Shown here: piece after piece, positions 28,214-37,700 of the stretch
Layout: every line of letters starts with the position of its first letter
How positions within the stretch are numbered: the first letter of the stretch is position 1
Origin: Rhizobium etli CFN 42
Lineage (GTDB): Bacteria > Pseudomonadota > Alphaproteobacteria > Rhizobiales > Rhizobiaceae
DNA length: 64,000 nucleotides
Assembly (NCBI RefSeq): GCF_000092045.1
Contig: NC_007761.1
Coordinates: 4,039,501-4,103,500 of the forward strand
Direction of reading: 5' to 3'
Position numbers and translations under genes: made by a program
The notes under the pieces: generated by a model
What the model saw: only the letters and a program-made list of their open reading frames with translations
What the model was told of the DNA's origin: nothing
The model's database searches: none

Positions 28214-29452
28214 TTATTGGCCGCTATCGATGATCGATTGCATTTCCGATTGGGCGCTCGAAAACGCGCCGTCGACATCGTCGCCGAAGATCGCAGCGTT
28301 GGTGAAGGTCGCCCACGGGCCGTTGGCGCTGTTGATCAGGTCGTTGAACTGCAGCGTATAGGGCGTCTTGGCGACGCTGATCGCCTTCAGACCGACCTGC
28401 ATGCGCGGATCGAGGCCTTCCAGCACCTTGTCGGCGATATCGCCGCGCGTCGGCAGGCTGCCATATTTCGCCATGACCTTCTGGCCGTCCATCGAATAGA
28501 TATATTCGAGGAACTCCTTCACCGCGTCGATCTTCTTCGTGCCCTTGGTTATGACGAAGTTGTCGCCGCCGGCGAATGACGACGGCTTCCCGTCGACGCC
28601 GGGGATCAGGGTCACGCCGAAATTGATCTCGGGATGCTGGGTTACCAACGTTCCGATCGCGAAGGCGCCGAGGCTCTGCTGTCCGATCTTGCCGTTGGTG
28701 AAGGTCAGGAAGTTAGTGCCGTTGTCGCTGGCGGCACCCGCCGGCACGAGGTCCTTCTTGACCATGTTGCGGTAGATATCGACGGCCTTGCGCATCTGAG
28801 GCGTATCGAGCGTCGCCGTCTTGCTGTCGGCCGACAGGATGTCGGCGCCCCCACCCCAGACGAGCGGCGTGAAGGTGAAGATCATGCAGCCGCCGCAGCC
28901 ACCGCCGGAGAAATAGAAGCCGTAGGTATCGTCACCCAGCGCGCGGATCTTCTCCGCATTGGCAGTGATTTCGTCCCAGCTCGCCGGCGCCTTTTCTGGG
29001 TCGAGACCGGCCTTCTTGTAGAGATCCTTGTTCCAGGCGAAGACCGACGTCTCGACCGAAAGCGGCAGACCGTAGATCTTGTCCTGATAGGTGCCGAGGC
29101 GGACATGCGAGGGCGACAGCGAATTGAAATAGGGAAGCGACTTCGCCCAGTCCGTCAGGTCTTCCAGCTGGCCGGCGGCAGCAAAGGCGGGGTTGTAGAT
29201 GAGATCCATAGAGAGCGCATCCGGCGCCTGCCCGCCGGCAATGGCCGTCGCATACTTCTGCACCAGTTCGGAGAACGGCACTTCGGTCATCACGACCTTG
29301 TTCTCATGGCTGGAATTATAGGCTTCGACCACCTTCTTGAAGGCGTCGCCGATGCCTGAGCGAACCCACATTTCGACGTTCTCGGCAGCAGAAGCAGCCG
29401 ACACCAGGCACAAGGTAGCGATGCCGGTCGCCGCCAATAGACGCTTGATCAT
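28214..29452 (-). CDS. Extracellular sugar-binding protein of ABC transporter
   Basis: 412 residues from the ATG at 29452, which has a GGGAGGA ribosome site; upstream in-frame codons back to 29509 precede it and are unlikely to be translated. A signal peptide (RLLAATGIATLCLVSAASAA) gives a periplasmic protein. The body matches the family 1 solute-binding proteins for oligosaccharides (VEMWVRSGIGDAFKKVVEAYN at the N-terminus, FAGGDNFVITKGTK near residue 285). Captures the sugar for the two permeases and ATPase of the same operon. Confidence 0.92.
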   Translation of the reverse strand: MIKRLLAATGIATLCLVSAASAAENVEMWVRSGIGDAFKKVVEAYNSSHENKVVMTEVPFSELVQKYATAIAGGQAPDALSMDLIYNPAFAAAGQLEDLTDWAKSLPYFNSLSPSHVRLGTYQDKIYGLPLSVETSVFAWNKDLYKKAGLDPEKAPASWDEITANAEKIRALGDDTYGFYFSGGGCGGCMIFTFTPLVWGGGADILSADSKTATLDTPQMRKAVDIYRNMVKKDLVPAGAASDNGTNFLTFTNGKIGQQSLGAFAIGTLVTQHPEINFGVTLIPGVDGKPSSFAGGDNFVITKGTKKIDAVKEFLEYIYSMDGQKVMAKYGSLPTRGDIADKVLEGLDPRMQVGLKAISVAKTPYTLQFNDLINSANGPWATFTNAAIFGDDVDGAFSSAQSEMQSIIDSGQ

Positions 29453-29509
29453 GACATTCCTCCCATTATGGCGCATCTCCTCGCGCCTTTGCTCATTCCC
29501 TATTCCCAA

Positions 29510-30529
29510 TCACTCGGGAGCCTTACCCCCGCACGACTGCCGGACGACAAGCCGGCAGGGCAATTTCCTCACTCCCGGCTCGACGGGCCGTCCTTCCGCA
29601 AGCGCCAGCACCGTCAAACCGGCCTGCCGCCCGAGCTCCTTCAGCTCCATATCCACCGTCGTCAGTGGCGGCCGCGTCTGGGCCGCAACAATCTCCCAAT
29701 TGTCGAAGCCGATCACCGAGACATCCTGCGGCACCTTGATGCCGCGCTCGCGCAAGGCATCCACCGCGCCGCGGGCGATCTGATCATTGCCGCAGAAGAT
29801 CGCATCCGGTTTTTCGCCAGACCTCTTCCAAAGCCGCTCGATCGCCTCATGCCCCCAACTTTCCGACCAGACGCCATAGAGCACCGGCTCGCAGTGACCC
29901 GCCACCTGATGATAGGCGCCGGCACGCTCCCGCACCGAAAAAAAGTCCTCCGGCCCGGTGACATGGGCAATCCGCCGCCGCCCTATCTTCGTCAGCCATT
30001 CGACGGCCAGTCTCGCGCCCTGTTCGTCGTCCGAACGGAAGGTGACGCTGTTCTGCGTCCCCTCCGTGAAGGCATAGACGACGGGCACATGCAAATTCGA
30101 AAGATCGACCGGCAGACGCCTGTCCAGCCGCTTTCCCGTCGCGATGATGCCGTCGACCTGCTTGTCCAGCATTGCATCAACATGGATCTGGGCGAGCGCC
30201 GGATCGTCTTCGATCGCACAGAGGAAAACCGAAACCCCGTGATCGACGAGGGCATCCGAAATACCCGCCATGACGGGCAGCGTGAAACGGCCGTAAGTGT
30301 CGTTCGTCAGCAGCCCGATGGTGAAGCTGCGCTTGCTGAGAAGACCTCTTGCCAGCGCGTTCGGCCGATAGCCGATTTCGCCGGCAATCCGCTTCACCCG
30401 CTCGCGCGTCTCCGCTCCCATTCGGCCGGTGTCGTTGAGTGCCTTCGACGCCGTCGAGATGCTCACGCCGGCAGCCGACGCGACCTCATGGATTGTGATC
30501 CTGCCTCTCTTTCCTCCCGATATGTTCAG
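29510..30529 (-). CDS. LacI family transcriptional regulator with CTG start
   Basis: 339 residues if initiated at CTG (30529-30527). The helix-turn-helix reads TIHEVASAAGVSISTASKAL; the only canonical start in frame is a GTG at 30466, inside it, which would destroy the DNA-binding domain. A TAG stop lies five codons before the CTG, and AAGGAGGAA is positioned just ahead of it. The rest is a periplasmic-binding-protein-like effector domain. First gene of the arabinofuranoside operon, so it likely represses its own operon through the palindromes upstream. Confidence 0.82.
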   Translation of the reverse strand: MNISGGKRGRITIHEVASAAGVSISTASKALNDTGRMGAETRERVKRIAGEIGYRPNALARGLLSKRSFTIGLLTNDTYGRFTLPVMAGISDALVDHGVSVFLCAIEDDPALAQIHVDAMLDKQVDGIIATGKRLDRRLPVDLSNLHVPVVYAFTEGTQNSVTFRSDDEQGARLAVEWLTKIGRRRIAHVTGPEDFFSVRERAGAYHQVAGHCEPVLYGVWSESWGHEAIERLWKRSGEKPDAIFCGNDQIARGAVDALRERGIKVPQDVSVIGFDNWEIVAAQTRPPLTTVDMELKELGRQAGLTVLALAEGRPVEPGVRKLPCRLVVRQSCGGKAPE

Positions 30530-30552
30530 GCCTTCCTCCTTCTAAATTGGCT

Positions 30553-30602
30553 TGAGAAAAGCTTTTACCAATCTCTCTGTCAAGTGAGAAAAGGTTTTCT
30601 CA
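30553..30602 (-). promoter_or_regulatory. Two LacI-type operator palindromes upstream of the sugar operon
   Basis: TGAGAAAAGGTTTTCTCA (30585-30602) is a perfect 8-bp inverted repeat around GG. TGAGAAAAGCTTTTACCA (30553-30570) shares the left half and the AAAAGCTTTT centre with a degenerate right arm. They are 32 bp apart centre to centre, about three helical turns, and lie 24-73 bp before the CTG start of the LacI gene. The layout suggests autorepression by cooperative LacI binding. Confidence 0.7.
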
Positions 30603-30720
30603 TGCAACTCGAGAGCGGAGCAGTGAGGAGAGGATTGTCAGGAAGGAAGACGTGGAAAAGGCCGATGCGAATTCAGGGACTGGATTGCAATGCGTCAGTC
30701 ATCGTAGAGCGACAGGGCAA

Positions 30721-30742
30721 AGCTGGTTAATCTTAACCAGCT
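30721..30742. repeat. Perfect 10-bp inverted repeat between hemA and the lacI promoter
   Basis: AGCTGGTTAA and TTAACCAGCT flank TC. The palindrome lies about 85 bp downstream of hemA and 190 bp upstream of the LacI start. It could be an operator or part of the hemA 3' end. It does not match the LacI operator pair. Confidence 0.5.
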
Positions 30743-30769
30743 GATAAGCGCGGAACGAACAATCTCCGT

Positions 30770-30792
30770 CAGAACCTCCGATGGAGGTTCTG
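30770..30792 (-). terminator. Hairpin downstream of hemA
   Basis: CAGAACCTCC (30770-30779) and GGAGGTTCTG (30783-30792) form a perfect 10-bp stem with a 3-nt loop, 36 nt past the hemA stop. There is no T-run on either strand, so it may stabilise or end the mRNA in a factor-dependent way. Confidence 0.45.
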
Positions 30793-30827
30793 ATTCGCGG
30801 ATTAGAACCCAAGCGATCGTTGAAAGA

Positions 30828-32042
30828 TCAGGCGACGTGCCTTGCCAGCGCGCAACGCGACCAGAGCGAATGCAGGGCGTCGACGAGATGGGCGATATCG
30901 GCGTCGGAATGCAGCGGTGTCGGGGTGATGCGCAGCCGTTCGGTTTTCTTCGGTACGGTGGGATAATTGATCGGCTGGACGTAGACGCCGCAATTGTCGA
31001 GCAGCAGATCGGAGATCCACTTGCATTTGGCCGCATCGCCAACCATCACCGGCACAATATGGCTGGGATTGTGCATATGCGGAATGCCGCGCTGGTCGAG
31101 CATGGCTCTGAGCTTGCGCACCCGGTCCTGGTGGCGGGCGCGCTCGAACTGACTGACCTTCAGATGCTGGATCGAGGCGACGGCGCCGGCTGCCAATGCG
31201 GGCGGCAGCGCCGTGGTGAAGATGAAGCCGGAGGCAAACGAGCGGATGAAGTCGCACAGCGCTGCCGACGCGGCGATATAGCCGCCCATCACTCCGAAGG
31301 CCTTGCCGAGCGTGCCTTCGATGACCGTCAGCCGATCCATCAGCCCCTCGCGCTCGGCAATGCCGCCGCCGCGCGGGCCGTACATGCCGACCGCATGCAC
31401 CTCGTCGAGATAGGTCATCGCGCCGTATTGGTCGGCGAGGTCGCAGATCTCCTTGATCGGAGCGATGTCGCCGTCCATCGAATAGACGCTCTCGAAGGCG
31501 ATCAGCTTCGGCGCCTTCGGATCGGCGGCTTTCAGCTTGGCTTCGAGATCGGCGACGTCATTATGTTTCCAGATCACTTTGTCGCATTTGGCATGACGGA
31601 TGCCCTCGATCATCGAGGCATGGTTGAGCGCATCGGAGAAGATGATCAGGCCGGGAATTTTCCCGCCGAGCGTGCCGAGTGAGGCCCAGTTGGAGACATA
31701 GCCTGACGTGAAGATCAGGGCTGCTTCCTTGCCGTGCAGATCGGCAAGCTCACGCTCGAGCAGGACGTGATAGTGGTTGGTGCCAGAAATATTCCGGGTG
31801 CCTCCCGCACCCGCGCCACAGTGGTCGATAGCGGCCTTCATCGCCTCGATCACCTTGGGGTTCTGGCCCATGCCGAGATAGTCGTTGGAGCACCAGACCG
31901 TGACGTCCTTTTCACCATCGGCCGTATGGCGCGTGGCGCGCGGAAAGTGGCCGCGCTGACGTTCGAGATCGGCAAAAACGCGGTAGCGGCCCTCGGCATG
32001 AAGCCCGTCCAGCTCGTTTTTGAAAAATGCTTCGAAATCCAT
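30828..32042 (-). CDS. hemA: 5-aminolevulinate synthase
   Basis: 404 residues from the second of two tandem ATGs (32045, 32042); the second has better spacing from GGAG. It condenses glycine with succinyl-CoA, using PLP, to make 5-aminolevulinate, the alphaproteobacterial entry to heme and B12. Visible: [26 protein letters not shown] (residue ~85), [15 protein letters not shown] (~215) and the PLP lysine in [14 protein letters not shown] (~245). Transcribed alone. Confidence 0.97.
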   Translation of the reverse strand: MDFEAFFKNELDGLHAEGRYRVFADLERQRGHFPRATRHTADGEKDVTVWCSNDYLGMGQNPKVIEAMKAAIDHCGAGAGGTRNISGTNHYHVLLERELADLHGKEAALIFTSGYVSNWASLGTLGGKIPGLIIFSDALNHASMIEGIRHAKCDKVIWKHNDVADLEAKLKAADPKAPKLIAFESVYSMDGDIAPIKEICDLADQYGAMTYLDEVHAVGMYGPRGGGIAEREGLMDRLTVIEGTLGKAFGVMGGYIAASAALCDFIRSFASGFIFTTALPPALAAGAVASIQHLKVSQFERARHQDRVRKLRAMLDQRGIPHMHNPSHIVPVMVGDAAKCKWISDLLLDNCGVYVQPINYPTVPKKTERLRITPTPLHSDADIAHLVDALHSLWSRCALARHVA

Positions 32043-32370
32043 CATATGCTCCAGTATCACGCGGCCGTTCTTGCCGATCGGACGTCCGCGCGTCAATGCT
32101 TACCCTTTGGTTTAACATCAACTGCGGCAAAAGGCCCAGTTTTTTGAATGATTCCAGACAAAAAAATCCGTGCGCCACAATCAAGAGGGTCATGCGGCAA
32201 AAGCGCCCGAAATAGGCGCAAAACCCGCAAGGCGCACAACACCCCTTCAACGCAAAAAAATCCGGACAAGAGTGGACAACCCTTTCTTCCGACATAGTTT
32301 TCGAGCTAGCGTGCCAAAAAAACAATAGGGACGGCCTATGCCCATTGGGCGACAACCCAGGAGAAAAGAG
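32043..32370. other. Divergent intergenic region between hemA and a lipoprotein gene
   Basis: About 328 bp of fairly A-rich sequence with several A-runs. Holds promoters for hemA (minus) and the glycine-zipper lipoprotein (plus). I could not assign convincing -35/-10 pairs or an operator. Confidence 0.4.
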
Positions 32371-32628
32371 ATGAAAAAAGCTGTCATACTCGCATTGATC
32401 GGCCTGTCGGTCGCAAGCTGCACACCGACCCAGCAGGGCGCCGGCATCGGTGCTGCATCCGGCGCAGTCATTGGCGGTGCAGTCACCGGCAATGTCCGCG
32501 GCGCGGCGGTCGGTGCCGCCATCGGCGGCGTGTCGGGCGCCCTCATCGGCAGCGTCGCGGAACAGCCCGGCCAGTGCTACTATCGCGACCGCTATGGCCG
32601 CCGTTACATCGACGCTTGCCCGCGCTGA
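32371..32628 (+). CDS. Glycine-zipper small lipoprotein
   Basis: 85 residues from the ATG at 32371, preceded by GGAGAAAAGAG. The signal peptide ends in a lipobox (SVASC). The mature part is a GxxxG-rich glycine zipper (GAGIGAASGAVIGGAVTGN...) that could insert in or span a membrane, and a short tail with two Cys (GQCYYRDRYGRRYIDACPR, residues 67-85). Resembles the SlyB/17-kDa antigen type of outer-membrane lipoproteins. Ends at a strong terminator. Confidence 0.8.
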   Translation: MKKAVILALIGLSVASCTPTQQGAGIGAASGAVIGGAVTGNVRGAAVGAAIGGVSGALIGSVAEQPGQCYYRDRYGRRYIDACPR

Positions 32629-32654
32629 GGGCGCTGGCAAAACGCTAAAACAGG

Positions 32655-32684
32655 AAATCCCGGACACACATCCGGGATTTTTTG
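32655..32684 (+). terminator. Intrinsic terminator of the glycine-zipper lipoprotein gene
   Basis: A perfect 10-bp stem (AAATCCCGGA at 32655-32664, TCCGGGATTT at 32671-32680) with a CACACA loop and a run of six T in total at the end. Confidence 0.92.
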
Positions 32685-32796
32685 TACTAAATTAGCGCGT
32701 TGGCAATTTAAAATGGTACACCCTGCGCGATTTTGCCGCTAAGCTGTTCACGGCTGGGCAACGAAACTTCATTGAAGACCTAACCAAAAGCGGCGG

Positions 32797-34725
32797 ATGC
32801 GGATTAGAGGGACAAGTCCGAAAACAGGTACTGCGTATCGGCGAACAGGCACCATGATGGTGATCGCAGCGGCAGCTGCATTCTCACCGGTCCTGATCGG
32901 CGACGCTTACGCCTTCAAGCTTTTCGGCATCACCATTTTTGGCAAGGAAGAGGATGAAGGCGAGCAGGTGCCCGATCCCGTGCGCTATCACGTCGACCTC
33001 AAAACCGACACCGCCGATGCCGATCTCAAGGAAGCGCTGGAAAACAGCTCCCGCCTCGTCAGCGACCAGAAACAGCCCGTCTCCGGCGATCTCGGCGTCG
33101 TCGTCAAGGCGCGCGACGACCGCGAGCGACTGATCGCCACCCTGTATGAAAAGGCCCGCTACGGCGGCGTGGTGACGATCACCATCGATGGCAAGAACAT
33201 CGACGACCTGCCGCCCAATCCGACATTCGATCGCTCCGGGCCGATCCCCGTCACCGTCGACATCACGCCCGGTCCGGTCTTCAGAGTCAGGGAGGTGCAG
33301 TTCGGTGGCGACGCAGCAAGCCGCAACCCCGCCGATTACGATCTTGCCCCAGGCGCTGAGGCCGGTTCGCTCGCCATCATCAAGGCCGGCGACAAGATCG
33401 TCGAGCAGTTGAAAAGCGAAGGCCGGCCCTTTGCCAAATTGACCGAACGCAAAGTCGTCGCCGATCACCGGAGCGATACGGTCGACATCGTGCTTGCTGC
33501 CGAGGGCGGACCTGTCGCCCCGATCGGCGATGTCGGCGTCAACGGCGAAAAGACCGTCAAGCCCGCGTTCATCCAGCGTTATTCCCGGCTGAACAAGGGC
33601 GAAGCCTATTCTCCGGAGGCGCTGAAGAAGGCCGGCGAGCGCCTGCGCGCGCTCGGCGTCTTCTCAAGCGTCACCATTCACGAAGGCGATGCGCTGGCGC
33701 CGGACGGCACCTTGCCGATGACGATCGAGGTTTCCGAAGGCAAGCGGCGCTACTTCGGCGTCGGCGCCCAATACTCCACCACCGACGGCTTCGGCGTTCA
33801 GGGCTATTGGGGGCACCGCAACCTGTTCGGCGAAGCCGAGACGCTGCGGATCGAGGGATCTGTCTCGCGGCTCGGCGAAACCACCGATGTCGGCAGCCTC
33901 GATTATTCCGCCGGCATCCTCTTCACCAAGCCCGGCGCCTTCTTCCCGGCCGCCACGCTGAAGGCCGGCATCGTCGCCAAGACCCAGAATCCGGACCCAT
34001 ACAACGCGACACTCGTCACTGCCTCGCTCGGCCTTTCCTACGAATTGACGGATAAGGACACGGTGTCGGCGAGCGGCGAAATCAGCTGGGAGCGCGACGA
34101 TGACGCCTTCGGCGAGAACGATTACCTGACCTTCACCTTGCCGATCCAGTATGATCGCGACGCCCGCGACGACAAGTTCAACCCGACGCAGGGCTATCGC
34201 GCCACGGTTTCGGTAAAGCCCGGCTACGAGATCTTCGATTCGACGCCCTATGCAGCCTTCGAAGGCTCTCTCTCCGGCTACCTGCCGTCCGGCGCCGAGG
34301 ACCGCCTGGTGCTGGCCGGCAAAGTCGCCGCCGGCGTGCTGATCGGCGGCGGCGGGATCGAAGACATCCCCGCTACGCAGCGCTTCTTTGCCGGCGGCGG
34401 CGGTTCGGTGCGCGGATACAGCTATCAGGAAATCTCGCCTTACAACGATAATGGCGATGCCACCGGCGGCCGCTCCTATGTCACCGGTTCGCTGGAGGCG
34501 CGCATCAAGATCACCGATACGATCGGCCTCGTGCCCTTCATCGATGTCGGCACCGTATCGGACAGCACCTTTCCGGGTTTTTCCGATATCCGCGCCGGCG
34601 CCGGCGCGGGAATACGATATGCCACACCTTTCGGGCCGCTGCGGCTTGATTTTGCCGTGCCGCTGAACAAGTACGAAGATGGCACAGATTATGGAATTTA
34701 TGCCGGCATCGGCCAATCCTTCTAG
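32797..34725 (+). CDS. tamA: Autotransporter assembly complex outer-membrane protein TamA
   Basis: 642 residues. After a signal region (MMVIAAAAAFSPVLIGDAYA, residues ~20-39) come POTRA-type periplasmic repeats (residues ~60-330) and a C-terminal Omp85/BamA-type barrel (~340-642) with the conserved VRGYSYQEISP loop and a terminal GIGQSF strand ending in Phe. Forms the TAM complex with TamB, encoded 61 bp downstream, and helps insert outer-membrane proteins or move lipids. The ATG at 32797 places a long basic stretch before the hydrophobic core; 32854 is an alternative. Confidence 0.92.
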   Translation: MRIRGTSPKTGTAYRRTGTMMVIAAAAAFSPVLIGDAYAFKLFGITIFGKEEDEGEQVPDPVRYHVDLKTDTADADLKEALENSSRLVSDQKQPVSGDLGVVVKARDDRERLIATLYEKARYGGVVTITIDGKNIDDLPPNPTFDRSGPIPVTVDITPGPVFRVREVQFGGDAASRNPADYDLAPGAEAGSLAIIKAGDKIVEQLKSEGRPFAKLTERKVVADHRSDTVDIVLAAEGGPVAPIGDVGVNGEKTVKPAFIQRYSRLNKGEAYSPEALKKAGERLRALGVFSSVTIHEGDALAPDGTLPMTIEVSEGKRRYFGVGAQYSTTDGFGVQGYWGHRNLFGEAETLRIEGSVSRLGETTDVGSLDYSAGILFTKPGAFFPAATLKAGIVAKTQNPDPYNATLVTASLGLSYELTDKDTVSASGEISWERDDDAFGENDYLTFTLPIQYDRDARDDKFNPTQGYRATVSVKPGYEIFDSTPYAAFEGSLSGYLPSGAEDRLVLAGKVAAGVLIGGGGIEDIPATQRFFAGGGGSVRGYSYQEISPYNDNGDATGGRSYVTGSLEARIKITDTIGLVPFIDVGTVSDSTFPGFSDIRAGAGAGIRYATPFGPLRLDFAVPLNKYEDGTDYGIYAGIGQSF

Positions 34726-34786
34726 GATTGCCGATTCGGGTTCCTTCCGATCGATGGGCCGCATGAAAACGGGGTAGTCCGCGCCG

Positions 34787-37700
34787 ATGCAAACGCTGGC
34801 AAAAATCGTCAACTGGGTCGTGCGGGTCACCGGCTATGCCGTCGGCGCCATTTTGGTTCTCGCTGTCGCGGCACTTGCGATCTTCGGCTTCACCTCCTTT
34901 GGCGCCCGCATCGTCACCGAAAGGATCGCCTCCACCCTTTCCAACCGCGACATGACCATCGAGGTGCGCGAACCGGAAGGGCTATTGACCGGCGGGCTTC
35001 GCGCCGCCGAAATCTCCCTGTCCGACACGAGGGGTGTTTTTGCGGAAATTCACGGCGTGGCGATAGATTGGAATCCGCTGGCGCTGCTGACGGGAACATT
35101 CCACGCCAAGCGTTTCCAGATCGACACGATCAGCGTGCTGCGCAAGCCGGTGCGCACCCTGCCCTCCCGGCCCAACGCAGAAAATTCCGGTGGCTTCGCA
35201 CTTCCGGTCAAGGTCGATGTCGACCATATGGCCCTGCCCGATATCAAACTGGCCGAAGCTTTTGCCGGACGCGCTTTCGCGCTCGCCGCCGAAGGCAGCC
35301 TTTCGGCGGATGGCGACGGCGGCGAAGCGATGGTCAATGTCAGCCGCCACGCGGTTCCGGATGCGCGTCTAACTGCCGATATCGCCTACGCGCCCGCCGA
35401 GAACCGGCTGCGGCTGAAGGCGCAGCTTGCCGAGCCGAAGGGTGGGCTGTTGGCAGGCTTCCTCGGCCTGCCCGGCAATCCTGCCGTTAACATCGACCTC
35501 GACGGCCAAGGACCGATATCCAACTGGGCAGGCAAAATGCAGGCTGCACTCGACGGGCAACAGCGCGCTGCAATCGAGGGCCGGCACGCGATTAGCGCAG
35601 ACGGGCTGCACCATCTCGATCTCAAGGGTGGCGGTGACCTGAGCTCGCTTCTTCCCGCGGCATTCCGGCCGCTTTTCGCCGGCCAGACCAATATCGACGT
35701 CGCCGCCACTTTCGACGACCGTGGCAAGATCGATATCCAGACCGGCAATATCGCCACTGGCAGCGTCGTCATCGCCGCCTCGGGCGCGCTTGATCCGGCT
35801 GGCAACAACAGCCTGAACGCCAATCTGCTCGGCACATCCGGCCCCGTTGATTTCCGCTGGCCGCTCGCCGAGGGCGAAGCGCGCTTCCTGATATCAGGCC
35901 TCAACCTGGCTCTAACAGGCGACGCGCAGACCGCCCGACTGAGCCTCAGCGGCTCGCTCGACAGCGCCACCCTTCCGCAAGCCGATATCGGCAACGTCAA
36001 GCTGACGGCAAAGAGCGACGCCTTCAATCTTGCCGCCCGTTCCGGCAGCGTTCAGCTGCGCCTCGTTGCCGGCGATGCGACCTTTTCCGAACCGAACCTC
36101 AACCGCGCAGTCCAAGGCCCTATCACGATCGCCTCGCCGCTCCAGATTTCGCCGGGCGACATCGGCTTCAACGGCACCACCGTCGAAAGCGCCAATATCA
36201 ACGGCATTCTCAACGGCTCCTATCGGCTGGCGGACCGCGCGTTGACCGGCAATGTCAAGCTGAGCATCGAACCAGCGGCCCTGCCGGCCGCGGCGACGAG
36301 CAGGTTCGATCGGCCGATCTCGCTTGAAAGCCAGGTGACCGGCACTTTCCCGTCGAAATTCGCGCTGTCCAACCTCGTCCTGAAATCCGGCACGCTTGAA
36401 GCTGCCGGCAACGTCGCGATCGACGGCTCGATGTTGAACGCCGATCTTTCAGGTCGGCTGCCCGATATCGGCAAGCTGATGACGGGCGCGACCGGCGGAG
36501 CCGGTTACGCTCTGAGGGTCGGAGGCGAGCTGCCGGCGATCTCCGTAACGGCCAATATCAAGGCTCCCAGCCTGCAGATGGGCGATCGCATGGTCGCCAA
36601 CCTCAATATCGATCTGTCGGGTGTCGCCGATCCCAAGGCGCCGCAGGGGAAGTTTGCGGCCACCGGCACGATCGACGGACAGCCGATCGGCATCAACGGC
36701 GACATCCGTTCTGAGAACGGCAAGACAAGCATTCCCGGACTGACTGCCGATATCGGCGGCAACCGGCTGACCGGCAATCTGGAATTCTCACCCACGCTGG
36801 AGCCGACCGGCGCTCTGACCTTCGATTTTCCCAATATCGGCTTGCTCGCCGCACTCGGCGGCCAGAAAGCCGAAGGCGATCTCAAGGGTTACCTCGGCGT
36901 CGAGAGCGACAGCGGCAGGATCACGCTCAAGCTGCTTGCATCAGGCAACTCGATTCGTCGCGATACGCTTGCGATCATCAAGCCGGAAATAGACGTCACG
37001 ATCAGCGATCTCGGCGCGTTTGCGGCAAACGGGACCGTCAAGGCCGAGGCGCTGAATGCCGGGACCAACAGCCTTGCCACCCTCTCGCTCGGCTTTACCA
37101 AACAGCAAGATCATACCGACTTCGATCTCAATGCCGCCTATGACGGCAACCCGGTGCTGGCGGCCGGCAATATCGCGACAACGAGCGGCGCGATCGATCT
37201 GAACCTCGATCGCTTCTCGGCAAGCCCGCGCAATATCCCGATCGAGCTTGCCGCACCGACGCAGGTCACGGTCGCCAACGGCGTCGCCAATCTGAACGGG
37301 CTGACGCTGAAAACCGGCGCCGGTTCGGTCAGTGTTACCGGTTCGGCCGGCGAGACGCTGAAGCTGAATGCCGACATCCGCCACCTGCCGGCAGCACTCG
37401 CCAATGGTTTCGTGCCCACGCTTTCAGCCGGCGGCACGATCTCCGGAACCATCGCCGTCACGGGAACGCCGGCAGCACCGATCGCCGATTTCAAGCTTCA
37501 CTGGACGGATGCGACGACGGGCCAGACCAAGGACGCGGGCCTGATGCCGCTCGGCATCACCGCCGGCGGAAAATTCGCCGACAACAAGCTCGATTTCGCC
37601 ACGACGATCGGCAGCGACGACGGTCTCTCGCTCAAGGCCGCCGGCAAGGTCGGGCTTGCCGACCCAACGTCACCGGTGCTTGATATCGACGCCGATATCC

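Noticed and set aside
33664-34830. 388-codon minus-strand frame over tamA
   Set aside because: Shadow of tamA, whose barrel motifs are intact.
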